Part shown: positions 18,911 through 31,104 of the stretch, piece by piece
Position numbering within the stretch: the first letter of the stretch is position 1
How the letters are laid out: the number at the start of each line of letters is the position of its first letter
Position numbers and translations under genes: made by a program
DNA from: Arthrobacter sp. H20
GTDB lineage: Bacteria > Actinomycetota > Actinomycetes > Actinomycetales > Micrococcaceae
Assembly (NCBI RefSeq): GCF_000520515.1
Contig: NZ_KI914718.1
Coordinates: forward strand, 9,732-69,594
Length of the DNA stretch: 59,863 nucleotides
Reading direction: 5' to 3'
Notes under the pieces: model-generated
Seen by the model: only the letters and a program-made list of their open reading frames with translations
The model's database searches: none
What the model was told of the DNA's origin: nothing

Positions 18911-19348
18911 CTACCACAGTTGTGTGGCCCGCGCGCGTCTGATCGCCTCGGTGCACTTGTTGATTCCGCCAGCGCAGTGGTGCATGTCATCGGGGTAATG
19001 GTGCCGGATCCAGCGCAATAACCTATCTGTGAGGCTGATCTGGGTGCGCGCATCCATGTGGTTCCTTAGCAACCATCGGCTCTCGAGAAAGCCAGGCAGG
19101 CAGTGAACCAGATCATGGGCGGTGAACAGCCGAAGAAAGGCACCGCGCGGGTTCAGCTCCCGTTCGGCTGCGAGTAGGGTTCCGGATTCGGGGCCGAGTA
19201 CGGTGGCGGCGTCGACCGACTCGAGGTAGTGGCACAGGTGGGCCATCACCCGGTAGTACCGCGCGCCGACGTAGTAGCTTCGGCCCACACTTTCGTCCTC
19301 AAAGAACGAACGCAAAATGCCATTAATATGAGGAGTGTCCGCTTCCAT
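18911..19348 (-). CDS. conserved hypothetical protein, unrecognised
   Basis: A 145-residue soluble protein that I do not recognise. It is rich in aromatic, His and Arg residues (SYYVGARYYRVMAHLCHYLE, HDLVHCLPGFLE, RWIRHHYPDDMHHCAGG). The Cys and His clusters could bind a metal, but no standard zinc motif is clear. It overlaps the end of the methyltransferase gene by 26 bp in another frame on the same strand, which suggests coupling. Codon use resembles its neighbours. A shorter start at an internal Met (MAHLCHYLE) is possible. Confidence 0.6.
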   Translation of the reverse strand: MEADTPHINGILRSFFEDESVGRSYYVGARYYRVMAHLCHYLESVDAATVLGPESGTLLAAERELNPRGAFLRLFTAHDLVHCLPGFLESRWLLRNHMDARTQISLTDRLLRWIRHHYPDDMHHCAGGINKCTEAIRRARATQLW

Positions 19349-20612
19349 GGCCTAACTGTTCCATCCAGCACTGACACTTTTCGGCGGAGACGACAGGCTC
19401 GACGACGATTGCCACCCGGTCCTCACCGATCCGGGTCAGGACCAACGTGGCCTTCTTCTTTCCGGCGGACTTGCCTGCCCCGGCGAGAAGCTGCTTGCGG
19501 AGCTCTTCAGGAGTGACCGAGGTGCCACGTTTCTTGATGTCCAGGACGCCGATGCCGTTCTCTCGGACCCAGGCCCTCAGGGCCTTGACGTTGAACGGCA
19601 TCACGCTCAGCACCCTGTAGGCCCGGGCGAACGGTGTGTCCTGCAGCGTCGGGGCGCAGATGTAGGCGATCCTCGGGTCCAACAGGTGTCCAGCCAATCC
19701 CCGCGCGACGTCGGCCACCAGACCTGCTCGGATTACCGCGCCGTCCGGTTCATACAGGTATCCCTCGGGGGCGCCCATGGGCGGGCGGGTCTCGTCGTCG
19801 AAATCGGCGGCACTATTGAGCTCAGCGGCACCGTGAGAGCTGATCACCAGCGCAGACCGGCGGACGTCGTCCCGCCTCAGGGAATTGAACCAGAGGGTCA
19901 ACTCTGTGACGTCCCCATCGACCGAAACCCACTGCGCCTCGCAGCCGGCAGGCACCGCCTCGTGTGGGATCCCCGGGCCGAGCTTCACCCCGAGAGGTGT
20001 GCCGCTGTCGGCGAGCCGCTCCACGAAGGACAGGGGAGGGGAGAATGCTTCCGGATCGAAGAGCCGGGTGGTGCCCGATGTGGTGGTGGTCCGGCGCGCC
20101 GGGTCCAGCCAGACGCCGTCGTAACCGGTGAGGTCGAATGACTCGGCATCGCCGCCGACCACAGTGGCATTGGGCCAGGGCATGAGGTTCATGGTGGCTG
20201 CAGCTGCTGTCGTTTCGTCGATCTCCACGGCTGTCACCTGGCGGTCCAGGCTAGCGAGGGCTATCGCGTCGGCTCCGATGCCGCAGCCGAGATCGGCCAC
20301 CCGCTCCAGACGGGCCGTGACGTAGCGTTCGGCGTGCCGGGCGGCCACCCCCAGGCGGGTGGCCTGCTCCAACCCTGCGGCGGTGAACAGCATCCGGGCG
20401 GCGAATGGCCCGAACTTCGTTTCCGCCTTGGCCCGGAGCCGGGACTGGGTGAGAGCGGCCGAGATGACCAGGGGGTCGTGCCCTGCCCTGCGAAGTGTGG
20501 TGCTCAGGCGGAGGGTGTCAGCTTCGTCGTAGGGTTCCAGGGAATTCAGGAGCTCCCACCCGGCAGGGGTCAGGAGCGGCGCAATCAGGTCAGTCGCGGC
20601 GTCGGGGGCCAT
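19323..20612 (-). CDS. class I SAM-dependent methyltransferase with THUMP-like C-terminal domain
   Basis: A predicted nucleic-acid methyltransferase of 429 residues. The SAM site is VADLGCGIGADAIALA, followed by VTAVEIDETTA and GVWLDPARR. This DPAR motif stands at the position of motif IV and is a mark of this actinobacterial group. The C-terminal part (GVLDIKKRGTSVTPEELRKQL, then a Lys-rich stretch and ATLVLTRIG) matches the THUMP-like domain. I chose ATG 20612, 1 bp after the prfC stop; the frame is open to 20639. The close link with prfC suggests a translation or RNA role. Target base unknown. Confidence 0.82.
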   Translation of the reverse strand: MAPDAATDLIAPLLTPAGWELLNSLEPYDEADTLRLSTTLRRAGHDPLVISAALTQSRLRAKAETKFGPFAARMLFTAAGLEQATRLGVAARHAERYVTARLERVADLGCGIGADAIALASLDRQVTAVEIDETTAAAATMNLMPWPNATVVGGDAESFDLTGYDGVWLDPARRTTTTSGTTRLFDPEAFSPPLSFVERLADSGTPLGVKLGPGIPHEAVPAGCEAQWVSVDGDVTELTLWFNSLRRDDVRRSALVISSHGAAELNSAADFDDETRPPMGAPEGYLYEPDGAVIRAGLVADVARGLAGHLLDPRIAYICAPTLQDTPFARAYRVLSVMPFNVKALRAWVRENGIGVLDIKKRGTSVTPEELRKQLLAGAGKSAGKKKATLVLTRIGEDRVAIVVEPVVSAEKCQCWMEQLGHGSGHSSY

Positions 20613-20613
20613 C

Positions 20614-22272
20614 TCAGTAGCCCCTGGCGTCCCCGGCATCGGTGCCGATGGTGCTCAGCGAAATCTCCGGCGAGTTCTTCTCGACGCGGCGCAGCGCCCA
20701 GATGTCGTTGAACAACGCCAGGTATTCGCCGTCGGACCTGATCAGCACCTCGGTGCCGCGAATGGCGCTCAGCGCTGCCTGCGCGTCATGGGTGGTGAGC
20801 CGGGCCAGCGAATACTGCAGCGGCTCCATCCGCATCGGTGCGCCGAAATCGTGTTCCATCCGGTCCGCGACCACCTCGAACTGCATGGGGCCGACGGCGG
20901 CCAGGACCGGTGCCTGGTCACCACGGAGATCCGAGCGCAACACCTGGATGATTCCCTCATGGCCGAGCTGCTCTATCCCGCGCCTGAACTGCTTGAAGCG
21001 ACCGGCATCCTTGGACCGGGCAACCCGGAAGTGCTCGGGGCTAAACAGGGGAATCGGCGGGAACTCTACCGGTTCCTCGATGTAGAGACTGTCGCCCATG
21101 CGGAGGGCAGAGGCGTTGACCAGCCCGACGACGTCGCCTGGCCACGCTTCGTCGATGACTTCCCGTTCGCGACCGAAGAGCTGCTGGGCGTACTTGGTGG
21201 CGAAGGTTTTGCCTGAGTTGGCGTGGGTTACCACCATGCCGCGCTCGAAGACACCCGAACAGACCCTGATGAACGCGACGTGGTCACGGTGGGCCCGGTT
21301 CATTCCAGCCTGCACCTTGAAGACGAATCCCGAGAACGGTGCGTCGACGGGGCGGGGGTTGCCATCAACGTCCTTGCGTGGTCCAGCCGGTGGTGCCAGA
21401 TCGACCAGGGCATCGAGAATGTGCTGGACGCCGAAGTTCAGGACTGCTGACGAAAACAGGACGGGAGTGCCGGTTCCCGCGTGAAAGCTTTCCCTGTCGA
21501 ACGGTGAGTTTGACTCGATCACGAGCGACGCTTCATCGAGGGCGTCAGTCCAGACGTCGCCCTCCTGGGCCAGCGCTTCGTCGGGGCTCAGGTGTTCCTC
21601 GGTAGCGAGGGAGGCACCAGCGTTTTTGCGGGTGAACCTGACAAATTCGTCGCGTTTGAGGTCCCACACGCCACGGAAGTCCCCGGCGATGCCGACGGCC
21701 CAGGTCAGTGGCATCGGGATCAGCCCGGTGCGGTCGGTGATCTCATCCATCAGGGCCAGGGTATCCAGCCCCGGACGGTCCCACTTGTTGATCACAGTAA
21801 TGATGGGGATGTTGCGTTGGCGACAAACTTCGAACAGCTTCATTGTCTGGGTCTCGAGCCCTTTGGCTGCGTCGATCAGCATGACTGCGCAGTCCACTGC
21901 TGCAAGCACCCGGTAGGTGTCCTCGGAGAAGTCCGAGTGGCCTGGGGTGTCGAGCAGGTTGATGACTGTATCGCGGTAGGAGAACTGCAGCGCCGTGGAG
22001 CTGATGGAAATGCCGCGGTCCTTCTCCATCTGCATCCAGTCGGAGACCGTCTCTCGCCGGTTCTCCTTGCCGTTGGTGGCTCCAGCTGTGCCGATCACCC
22101 GTGCGTGAAGGGCCAGTGCTTCGGTCAGGGTCGATTTGCCGGCGTCGGGGTGAGAAATGACTGCGAACGTCCGACGGCGGGACGCCTCCTGGGCGATGCC
22201 ACTGTGGCTGCGGGTGGAGGCCTGTGCCTGCTGGGTCACGAAACTGCTTTCGAAAGATGGTGGGAATGCCAT
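20614..22272 (-). CDS. prfC: peptide chain release factor 3
   Basis: RF3 is a translational GTPase that ejects RF1 or RF2 from the ribosome after peptide release. G1 is VISHPDAGKSTLTE, G2 region RGISISSTALQF, G3 LLDTPGHSDFSEDTYRVL, and G4 VINKWDRPG. Downstream, VGPMQFEVVADRMEHDFGAP is the RF3-type domain III segment. Length is 552. A TAGACT hexamer at 22288-22293 (minus) may be the -10, about 16 nt before the ATG. The methyltransferase starts 1 bp after its stop, so the two are likely co-translated. Confidence 0.96.
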   Translation of the reverse strand: MAFPPSFESSFVTQQAQASTRSHSGIAQEASRRRTFAVISHPDAGKSTLTEALALHARVIGTAGATNGKENRRETVSDWMQMEKDRGISISSTALQFSYRDTVINLLDTPGHSDFSEDTYRVLAAVDCAVMLIDAAKGLETQTMKLFEVCRQRNIPIITVINKWDRPGLDTLALMDEITDRTGLIPMPLTWAVGIAGDFRGVWDLKRDEFVRFTRKNAGASLATEEHLSPDEALAQEGDVWTDALDEASLVIESNSPFDRESFHAGTGTPVLFSSAVLNFGVQHILDALVDLAPPAGPRKDVDGNPRPVDAPFSGFVFKVQAGMNRAHRDHVAFIRVCSGVFERGMVVTHANSGKTFATKYAQQLFGREREVIDEAWPGDVVGLVNASALRMGDSLYIEEPVEFPPIPLFSPEHFRVARSKDAGRFKQFRRGIEQLGHEGIIQVLRSDLRGDQAPVLAAVGPMQFEVVADRMEHDFGAPMRMEPLQYSLARLTTHDAQAALSAIRGTEVLIRSDGEYLALFNDIWALRRVEKNSPEISLSTIGTDAGDARGY

Positions 22273-22345
22273 TGATGGCCAGTTCCCCAGTCTAACGGGC
22301 AGAGCCCAAGGAGGCAGATTTCATGGGTGAGCATGCGGGAGGGGA

Positions 22346-22351
22346 TAGTGT
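22346..22351 (+). promoter_or_regulatory. -10 hexamer TAGTGT, leaderless geometry for ATG 22358
   Basis: TAGTGT ends 6 nt before ATG 22358. It supports 22358 as the true start of the frameshifted gene that follows. Confidence 0.5.
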
Positions 22352-22357
22352 TCGACA

Positions 22358-22850
22358 ATGGATTTTGGGGAGGACCAGCGCCGGTACGAGCGACCCGACA
22401 ACTCAGCCATGCTGCGGCGGCGGTATGGAGACAAGCCGGAGCTCAAAGGGTGGCCGGGTGGTCATCGGCCCCCGCGCCTTCCTGAAGGGCTGGCTGGTGA
22501 CCTTCGGTATCTGGTCTGTCTCGACCCTCCTCGTGAGTACGGCAAGCGAGATCATTGGCCAGAATTCGGGAGCACTGGTGGTCTGGGGGATTGCGCTCTG
22601 GGTCAGCCTTTTGGTCGCCATCTTGGTCGGAGCGCCGCTGGCGCTGGTGCTGAGCCTGCTGTTGCGGCAGGTGCTCAACCAGTGGGGCCACGTGACTGCC
22701 TTCGCAATAGTGTCCGCTGGCCTGGCAGCTGCTACGACAGCCCTGGTACTTCCGGGGACGGGCCCGGCGTTCCCGGCGATCCTCGCCGCCGTCGTCGGCA
22801 TTGCCGCAGGACTTGGCCGTGCGTCGATCCTCCGGAACGTTAATCCGTGA
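22358..22850 (+). pseudogene. small integral membrane protein, interrupted by a one-base frameshift
   Basis: Two frames appear to encode one protein. From ATG 22358 the frame reads MDFGEDQRRYERPDNSAMLR with coding-like third-position GC until about 22445. Good coding character then moves to the next frame, which gives VVIGPRAFLKGW and three to four hydrophobic helices to 22850. Removing one A from the AAA run at 22445-22447 joins them into a 163-residue protein. Alternatively, the second frame alone could be translated from ATG 22323 (175 residues, with AAGGAGG 8 nt upstream) or ATG 22425. The leaderless -10 at 22346 favours the joined reading. Function unknown. The break may be real or a sequence error. 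Confidence 0.6.
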
Positions 22851-22890
22851 GTCATCTGGGCCGGACATCGGGCTGCGCTGCGAGCGCAAT

Positions 22891-22917
22891 TTAGCACTCG
22901 CCTTGACCGAGTGCTAA
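22891..22917 (+). promoter_or_regulatory. CIRCE element 1 (HrcA operator), perfect
   Basis: TTAGCACTC, nine bases, then GAGTGCTAA is the exact CIRCE consensus bound by the heat-shock repressor HrcA. It overlaps the spacer and -35 of the groES promoter. Confidence 0.97.
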
Positions 22918-22931
22918 CCAATGCATAAAGT
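22903..22931 (+). promoter_or_regulatory. groES promoter, -35 TTGACC and -10 TAAAGT
   Basis: TTGACC at 22903-22908 and TAAAGT at 22926-22931 are spaced by 17 bp. The -35 lies inside the first CIRCE, so HrcA binding would block RNA polymerase. Confidence 0.75.
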
Positions 22932-22936
22932 CGGAG

Positions 22937-22963
22937 TTGGCACTCTCACCATGAGGGTGCTAA
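22937..22963 (+). promoter_or_regulatory. CIRCE element 2, imperfect
   Basis: TTGGCACTC, nine bases, then GGGTGCTAA. Each half differs by one base from consensus. It lies just downstream of the predicted -10, at the transcription start and early leader. Confidence 0.85.
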
Positions 22964-23058
22964 CTCCTTCAGGGAAGCGTGAGCCGGCACCGCGACGACG
23001 GTCAGCGCCATCCGAAGGCCTTAATTCCATTTGTCACCCAAGCGAAGGAGAGGTCCGC

Positions 23059-25090
<2,032 letters not shown>

Positions 25091-25107
25091 TCCCCACACG
25101 GACTAGA

Positions 25108-25155
25108 CCACATGAGCGCACCCCCGGTCCTCGGACCGGGGGTGCGCTCATGTGG
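25108..25155 (+). terminator. very long perfect hairpin after groEL
   Basis: Arms of 23 bases at 25108-25130 and 25133-25155 are exactly complementary with only 2 bases between. It begins 17 bp after the groEL stop. There is no T-run. Likely groEL transcript end. Confidence 0.75.
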
Positions 25156-26971
<1,816 letters not shown>

Positions 26972-27022
26972 CACCAGAAGTCTGGGTCGACGCGAACCGG
27001 GAATCGATGACTGACGGACCCC

Positions 27023-28877
27023 ATGTCTGATAGCGAGCTTCGACCGCCGCGGGAGCCCCGGCCGAGGCTCTCGCTTGGACCCTATGCGCGTGCGGTTGGG
27101 CAGGTCCTTCAGGTCAGCTTCGAGGCTTCGCCGGGTGCGGTCATCATGAAGGTCATCGGATCGCTGATTGCCGCAGTCCTCCCGCTGGTCACCACCTACT
27201 TCGCTGCCCTGACCACCACTGCCCTGGCCGAGGCATACGCCGGAAACCCCGACGCCGGAGCGCAGGCGGTGGTGTACGTGCTGATCACTGCTGGGCTGGG
27301 TCTGCTCTGGGGTGCCTTTAGCAGCGTGGACCGGTACATCCAGCAAGTGATGAGCTTCAGGGTGGGTGCGGTGGTTGGCGACCTGATGTACGAGCGGTTT
27401 CTCGCACTGGACTTTTGGCGGTATGACGACAAGGAAACTGTTGACCTCTATGACCGGGCCAAACGCTTCTCGGACTCATATGCGCGGGTCCTCGACCGGA
27501 TAGCGGCTATTTTCACCCAGCTGGTATCGGTGATTCTGGCAATCGGGGCGCTGCTCCTGGTCAGCTGGGTGGGTTGCTTTGGTTGTCCTGATCGCTATCA
27601 TTCCCAGTGTCTATCTGCAGTTCAAGCTGTCCCGTGAACAGATGGCTCACTGGAATACGCAAGTGGATTCGCGACGGCAGAGACGGCTGATCGAGACGAA
27701 CCTGATCCGCCCTCAGCACATTGCCGAGATGAGGCTCTACGGCATTGTGAAGTACCTGATGGACCTGCGTTCCCGGCTGCGAGACGCTGACGAACTGCGC
27801 CGGCTGGAGTTCCAGAAGCGCTACATCTCTAAACAGCTGCTCGCCGATGCACTCCAGTACGGCGCCGAGGTGGTAGCGCTGATCTGGGTGGTGGGCCAGA
27901 TCATTTCAAGGGCGCAGCCCGTCGGGCAGTTCCTCTACATCCAGCAGATCGTGAGCAGGGCGCTCTCAACCGCCAATTCGCTGGTCAGTTCGCTAAGCTC
28001 CATTGATGAGGATCTAGCCAACCTGAAGGACTATGAGGAGTTCATGAAGTATCCGACGGCCGTCGGTGGTGGGGCGGTCCTGGCGGAGGCGCCAGCCGAG
28101 GTGCGACTGTCGGACATCACCTATACGTACACGGGCGGCAGCACTCAGGTGCTACAGGGTATTTCCCTGACCATCAGGGCGGGCCAGCACATCGCTATCG
28201 TTGGGGAGAACGGCGCCGGAAAATCGACGCTCATTCGGATTCTTGCCGGGTTGTACCAACCGGAGTCCGGCCAGGTACTCCTCGATGGGCAGGACCTCAG
28301 GACAGTGGACATCAGATCCTGGCATCAACGCCTGGCGGTCATGTCGCAGGATTTCCTGAAGTACGAGTTTGCGACTGCGGCCAACAACATCTACTTCGGC
28401 GACGTTTCCCTGCCGAGGGACGATGCGCGGATGCAGCGGGCAGCCCAGGACGCCGAGGCCAGCGACTTCATCTCCAGCCTCCCTCAGGGGTTTGAAAACC
28501 ACGTCAGCAACTGGATGGAAGACCCGAGGGGACGCAAAGGGAGTGGGTTGTCAGGCGGGCAATGGCAGCGCCTCGCCATGGCACGCAACTTCTACCGGGG
28601 CGCGCCATTCATTGTGATGGACGAGCCCACATCGGCGATCGATGCCCTGGCCGAACACCGGATCTTTAGCCGACTCTTTGCGGACAAGGAACACACAATC
28701 ATTGCCATCAGTCACCGGCTTGCGACAATTGAAAAGTCCGACGTGATCTACATGCTGGAGGACGGACGAATAGCGGAGACCGGTACCCATGACGAGCTGG
28801 TGAACCGTCGGGGACGGTACTTCAGGATGTTCGAGAGCCAGCTGGGCCTCGACCCAAACCCTGCCGCAGGTGTCTAG
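27023..28877 (+). pseudogene. ABC exporter (permease-ATPase), split by a one-base frameshift
   Basis: The region encodes a type IV ABC half-transporter in two frames. 27023-27637 gives the first membrane helices and ends in SWVGCFGCPDRYH after a shift. The frame ending at 28877 picks up at VALVVLIAIIPSVYLQFKL. Removing one G from the GGG runs at 27567-27573 restores about 617 residues, normal for the family. The ATPase domain is intact: Walker A GENGAGKST, signature GSGLSGGQWQRLAMAR, Walker B FIVMDEPTSAID, and H-loop ISHRLATI. A TTG at 27579 could start the second piece, but it would lack half the membrane domain. The substrate is unknown. A sequence error is as likely as true inactivation. 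Confidence 0.8.
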
Positions 28878-28886
28878 GCACGGGAT

Positions 28887-29165
28887 TTAGGCTGTTGCCG
28901 TGTCCTGCGGCTCCTGAATTGACGACTCCTGGGCGTCCCGCCCGTCGGTAGGCGATTCGTTGCCTCCGGTTGCGCGGTAGTCAAGCTCTGCGCGCAACTC
29001 CTCATGACGGGACTCGGTTTCCGGGTCGGGCTCGTAATCCTGGGTGTATTCATGGTCCAGCTGGCGATGAACCTTGCTGTTCAGTATTTCCACCTGGCTG
29101 TCCTCCAGGGGTGCCAAGTCCGCCGGAAATGATTTTTCCGGAGAAAGCCTGCTCTTATTACCCAT
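28887..29165 (-). CDS. small acidic hypothetical protein
   Basis: A 92-residue hydrophilic, highly acidic protein with no membrane segment (PLEDSQVEILNSKVHRQLDHEY, then DPETESRHEELRAELDYR). It looks intrinsically disordered or short-helical. AAAGG lies about 11 nt before the ATG. It converges on the ABC exporter with 9 bp between. Function not recognised. Confidence 0.6.
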   Translation of the reverse strand: MGNKSRLSPEKSFPADLAPLEDSQVEILNSKVHRQLDHEYTQDYEPDPETESRHEELRAELDYRATGGNESPTDGRDAQESSIQEPQDTATA

Positions 29166-29240
29166 AGCCCAGTGCCTTTCGAGGAGAGTGTTCGAACAAT
29201 TCCTGCAGGATCAACTCTACGGCGAAAGCTGTGCCGAAGT

Positions 29241-29684
29241 TCAGCCTGCGGTTTGGGGCCCACCGGTACGCCCCGCACCCAACTCGTCGATCAGGTTCCT
29301 CAGCTCGGTGCGCAGGGTTTCGGAGAGGAGACCGCCCCCGGCAACGAGTGACTGTTCTATCTTCTGCGCCCTCGCCAACGCAGTCCTGCCGGACTCGGAG
29401 ACCGAGACCATCTGGATCCGCTGATCCACCTCGCCACGGGCGCGCTCCACATAGCCGTTAACCTGTAACTTCTCAATGGTCTTGCCCATGGTCTGGTTCT
29501 GCACACGAATCAGCTGGGCAAGTTTGGTCTGATTGATGGGGCCGTTATCCTGCAGCACCCGTAGTGCTGTAAAACCAGCATGGGTGAGGCCGAGATCACT
29601 CAAGCCCGCGTTCCAGGCATGATCAACCAAACGCGCCGCAGTGGTCAATAGCCTCCCGGTGGGCCATTGCTCCAGCTCCTGCAT
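29241..29684 (-). CDS. MarR-family transcriptional regulator
   Basis: A 147-residue winged-helix regulator. GLTHAGFTALRVLQDNGPINQTKLAQLIRVQNQTMGKTIEKLQVNGYVERARGEVDQRIQMVSVSESGRTAL contains the MarR recognition helix and the wing with the DQR(I) motif. The palindrome CTTCAC-TG-GTGAAG sits 12-25 bp upstream of its start, a likely autoregulatory site. It is divergent from guaB3 over 232 bp. The controlled genes are unknown. Confidence 0.87.
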   Translation of the reverse strand: MQELEQWPTGRLLTTAARLVDHAWNAGLSDLGLTHAGFTALRVLQDNGPINQTKLAQLIRVQNQTMGKTIEKLQVNGYVERARGEVDQRIQMVSVSESGRTALARAQKIEQSLVAGGGLLSETLRTELRNLIDELGAGRTGGPQTAG

Positions 29685-29695
29685 GTCAACACTTC

Positions 29696-29709
29696 CTTCA
29701 CTGGTGAAG
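29696..29709 (-). promoter_or_regulatory. candidate MarR operator palindrome
   Basis: CTTCAC, TG, GTGAAG: six perfect base pairs on each side, immediately upstream of the marR-type gene start at 29684. Size and position fit MarR autoregulation. Confidence 0.45.
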
Positions 29710-29904
29710 ATCGGTGGAACTCGGACCGTGCAGGCTCCTGTCCTAGGCTGCCATCCACTTTAGTCCCCTCGGGACGGGAAAAGAAAGCACGCTTACCACC
29801 TGTGGTCAGTCGGAGTTCTCAGTCTAAGTCGCCCGATGGCCTCCCCAGACAGCGCAGTCAGCTTGGAGCGGACCGCCGCGGAGTCCTTGCCCGCGCCGCT
29901 GGGA

Positions 29905-29910
29905 TAACCT
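29905..29910 (+). promoter_or_regulatory. -10 hexamer TAACCT, leaderless geometry for guaB3
   Basis: TAACCT ends 6 nt before GTG 29917, and no ribosome site is present. Confidence 0.5.
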
Positions 29911-29916
29911 TGAAGC

Positions 29917-31056
29917 GTGACTAACGAGATAGAAATTGGCCGAGGCAAGCGCGGACGCAGGGCATACTCACTCGATGACGTGGCGGTGGTCCCGTCGCGG
30001 CGCACCCGTGATCCGCATGATGTGTCAGTGCAGTGGCAGATCGATGCGTACCAGTTTGAGATGCCGGTGATTGCTGCGCCCATGGATTCAGTCATGTCCC
30101 CGTCAACTGCCATCGCCATTGGCCGCCTCGGCGGTCTCGGTGTGCTCAACCTTGAGGGCCTATGGACCCGGTATGAGGATCCCCAGCCAGTCCTCGACGA
30201 GATTGCGGGTCTTAGCACGGAGAACTTCAGCCCGGCGGCGACCCGACGGATGCAGGAAATCTACAGCGCCCCGATCCAGGAAGGCCTAATCACCAGCAGG
30301 CTTGCCGAAATCCGGGAGGCCGGTGTTACGGTGGCGGGCTCGCTGACACCGCAGCGCACCCAGCAGTTCTACAAGACAGTCCTGGCCGCAGGGGTTGACA
30401 TTTTCGTGATCCGAGGCACCACTGTCTCCGCCGAGCACGTCTCGAAGAACGACCAGCCGCTGAACCTCAAACAGTTCATCTATGAACTCGATGTCCCGGT
30501 CATCGTCGGCGGGGCAGCCGGCTACACCCCAGCCCTTCACCTGATGCGCACTGGTGCGGCAGGGGTGCTGGTTGGGTTCGGCGGGGGAGCGACGACGACG
30601 ACGCGGCGAGCCTTGGGGATCCATGCGCCTTTGGCCTCGGCCATCTCCGACGTGGCAACCGCCCGGCGTGACTATATGGACGAGTCAGGCGGCCGCTACG
30701 TGCACGTGATCGCCGACGGCGGAATGGGCGCCAGCGGCGACATTGTCAAGGCGATTGCCATGGGCGCCGACGCCGTCATGCTCGGTTCGGCGCTCGCCCG
30801 CGCCGACGAAGCGCCCGGTCAGGGCTGGCACTGGGGGCAGGAAGCCCACCATGATGAGCTGCCCCGGGGTGACCGGGTGAATATCGGGACGGTTGGCCCG
30901 CTCAGGGAGGTGCTGTGGGGGCCCTCCCACCACACTGATGGAACCTCCAACGTGATCGGAGCCCTGCGCCGGGCGATGGCCACCACCGGTTACTCGGATC
31001 TGAAGGAGTTCCAGCGGGTGGAAGTGGTCCTTTCCCCCTACCTTTCCAACGGCTGA
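29917..31056 (+). CDS. guaB3: GuaB3-family IMP dehydrogenase-related protein
   Basis: A 379-residue barrel protein of the actinobacterial GuaB3 family. MTNEIEIGRGKRGRRAYSLDDVAVVPSRRTRDP is the family start. It keeps the IMPDH barrel (PVIAAPMDSVMSP, IADGGMGASGDIVKAIAMGADAVMLGSALA) but has no CBS domains. The loop that holds the catalytic Cys in GuaB (GSICTT) is replaced by VGFGGGATTTTRRALG, with no Cys. A standard IMPDH reaction is therefore unlikely. The function of the family is less settled than that of guaB. It is followed 48 bp later by glpD. Confidence 0.93.
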   Translation: MTNEIEIGRGKRGRRAYSLDDVAVVPSRRTRDPHDVSVQWQIDAYQFEMPVIAAPMDSVMSPSTAIAIGRLGGLGVLNLEGLWTRYEDPQPVLDEIAGLSTENFSPAATRRMQEIYSAPIQEGLITSRLAEIREAGVTVAGSLTPQRTQQFYKTVLAAGVDIFVIRGTTVSAEHVSKNDQPLNLKQFIYELDVPVIVGGAAGYTPALHLMRTGAAGVLVGFGGGATTTTRRALGIHAPLASAISDVATARRDYMDESGGRYVHVIADGGMGASGDIVKAIAMGADAVMLGSALARADEAPGQGWHWGQEAHHDELPRGDRVNIGTVGPLREVLWGPSHHTDGTSNVIGALRRAMATTGYSDLKEFQRVEVVLSPYLSNG

Positions 31057-31104
31057 TTGCTAAGGTTGGGGAACGTAGTATCGGACCGACGAAGGATCGC
31101 CGCC

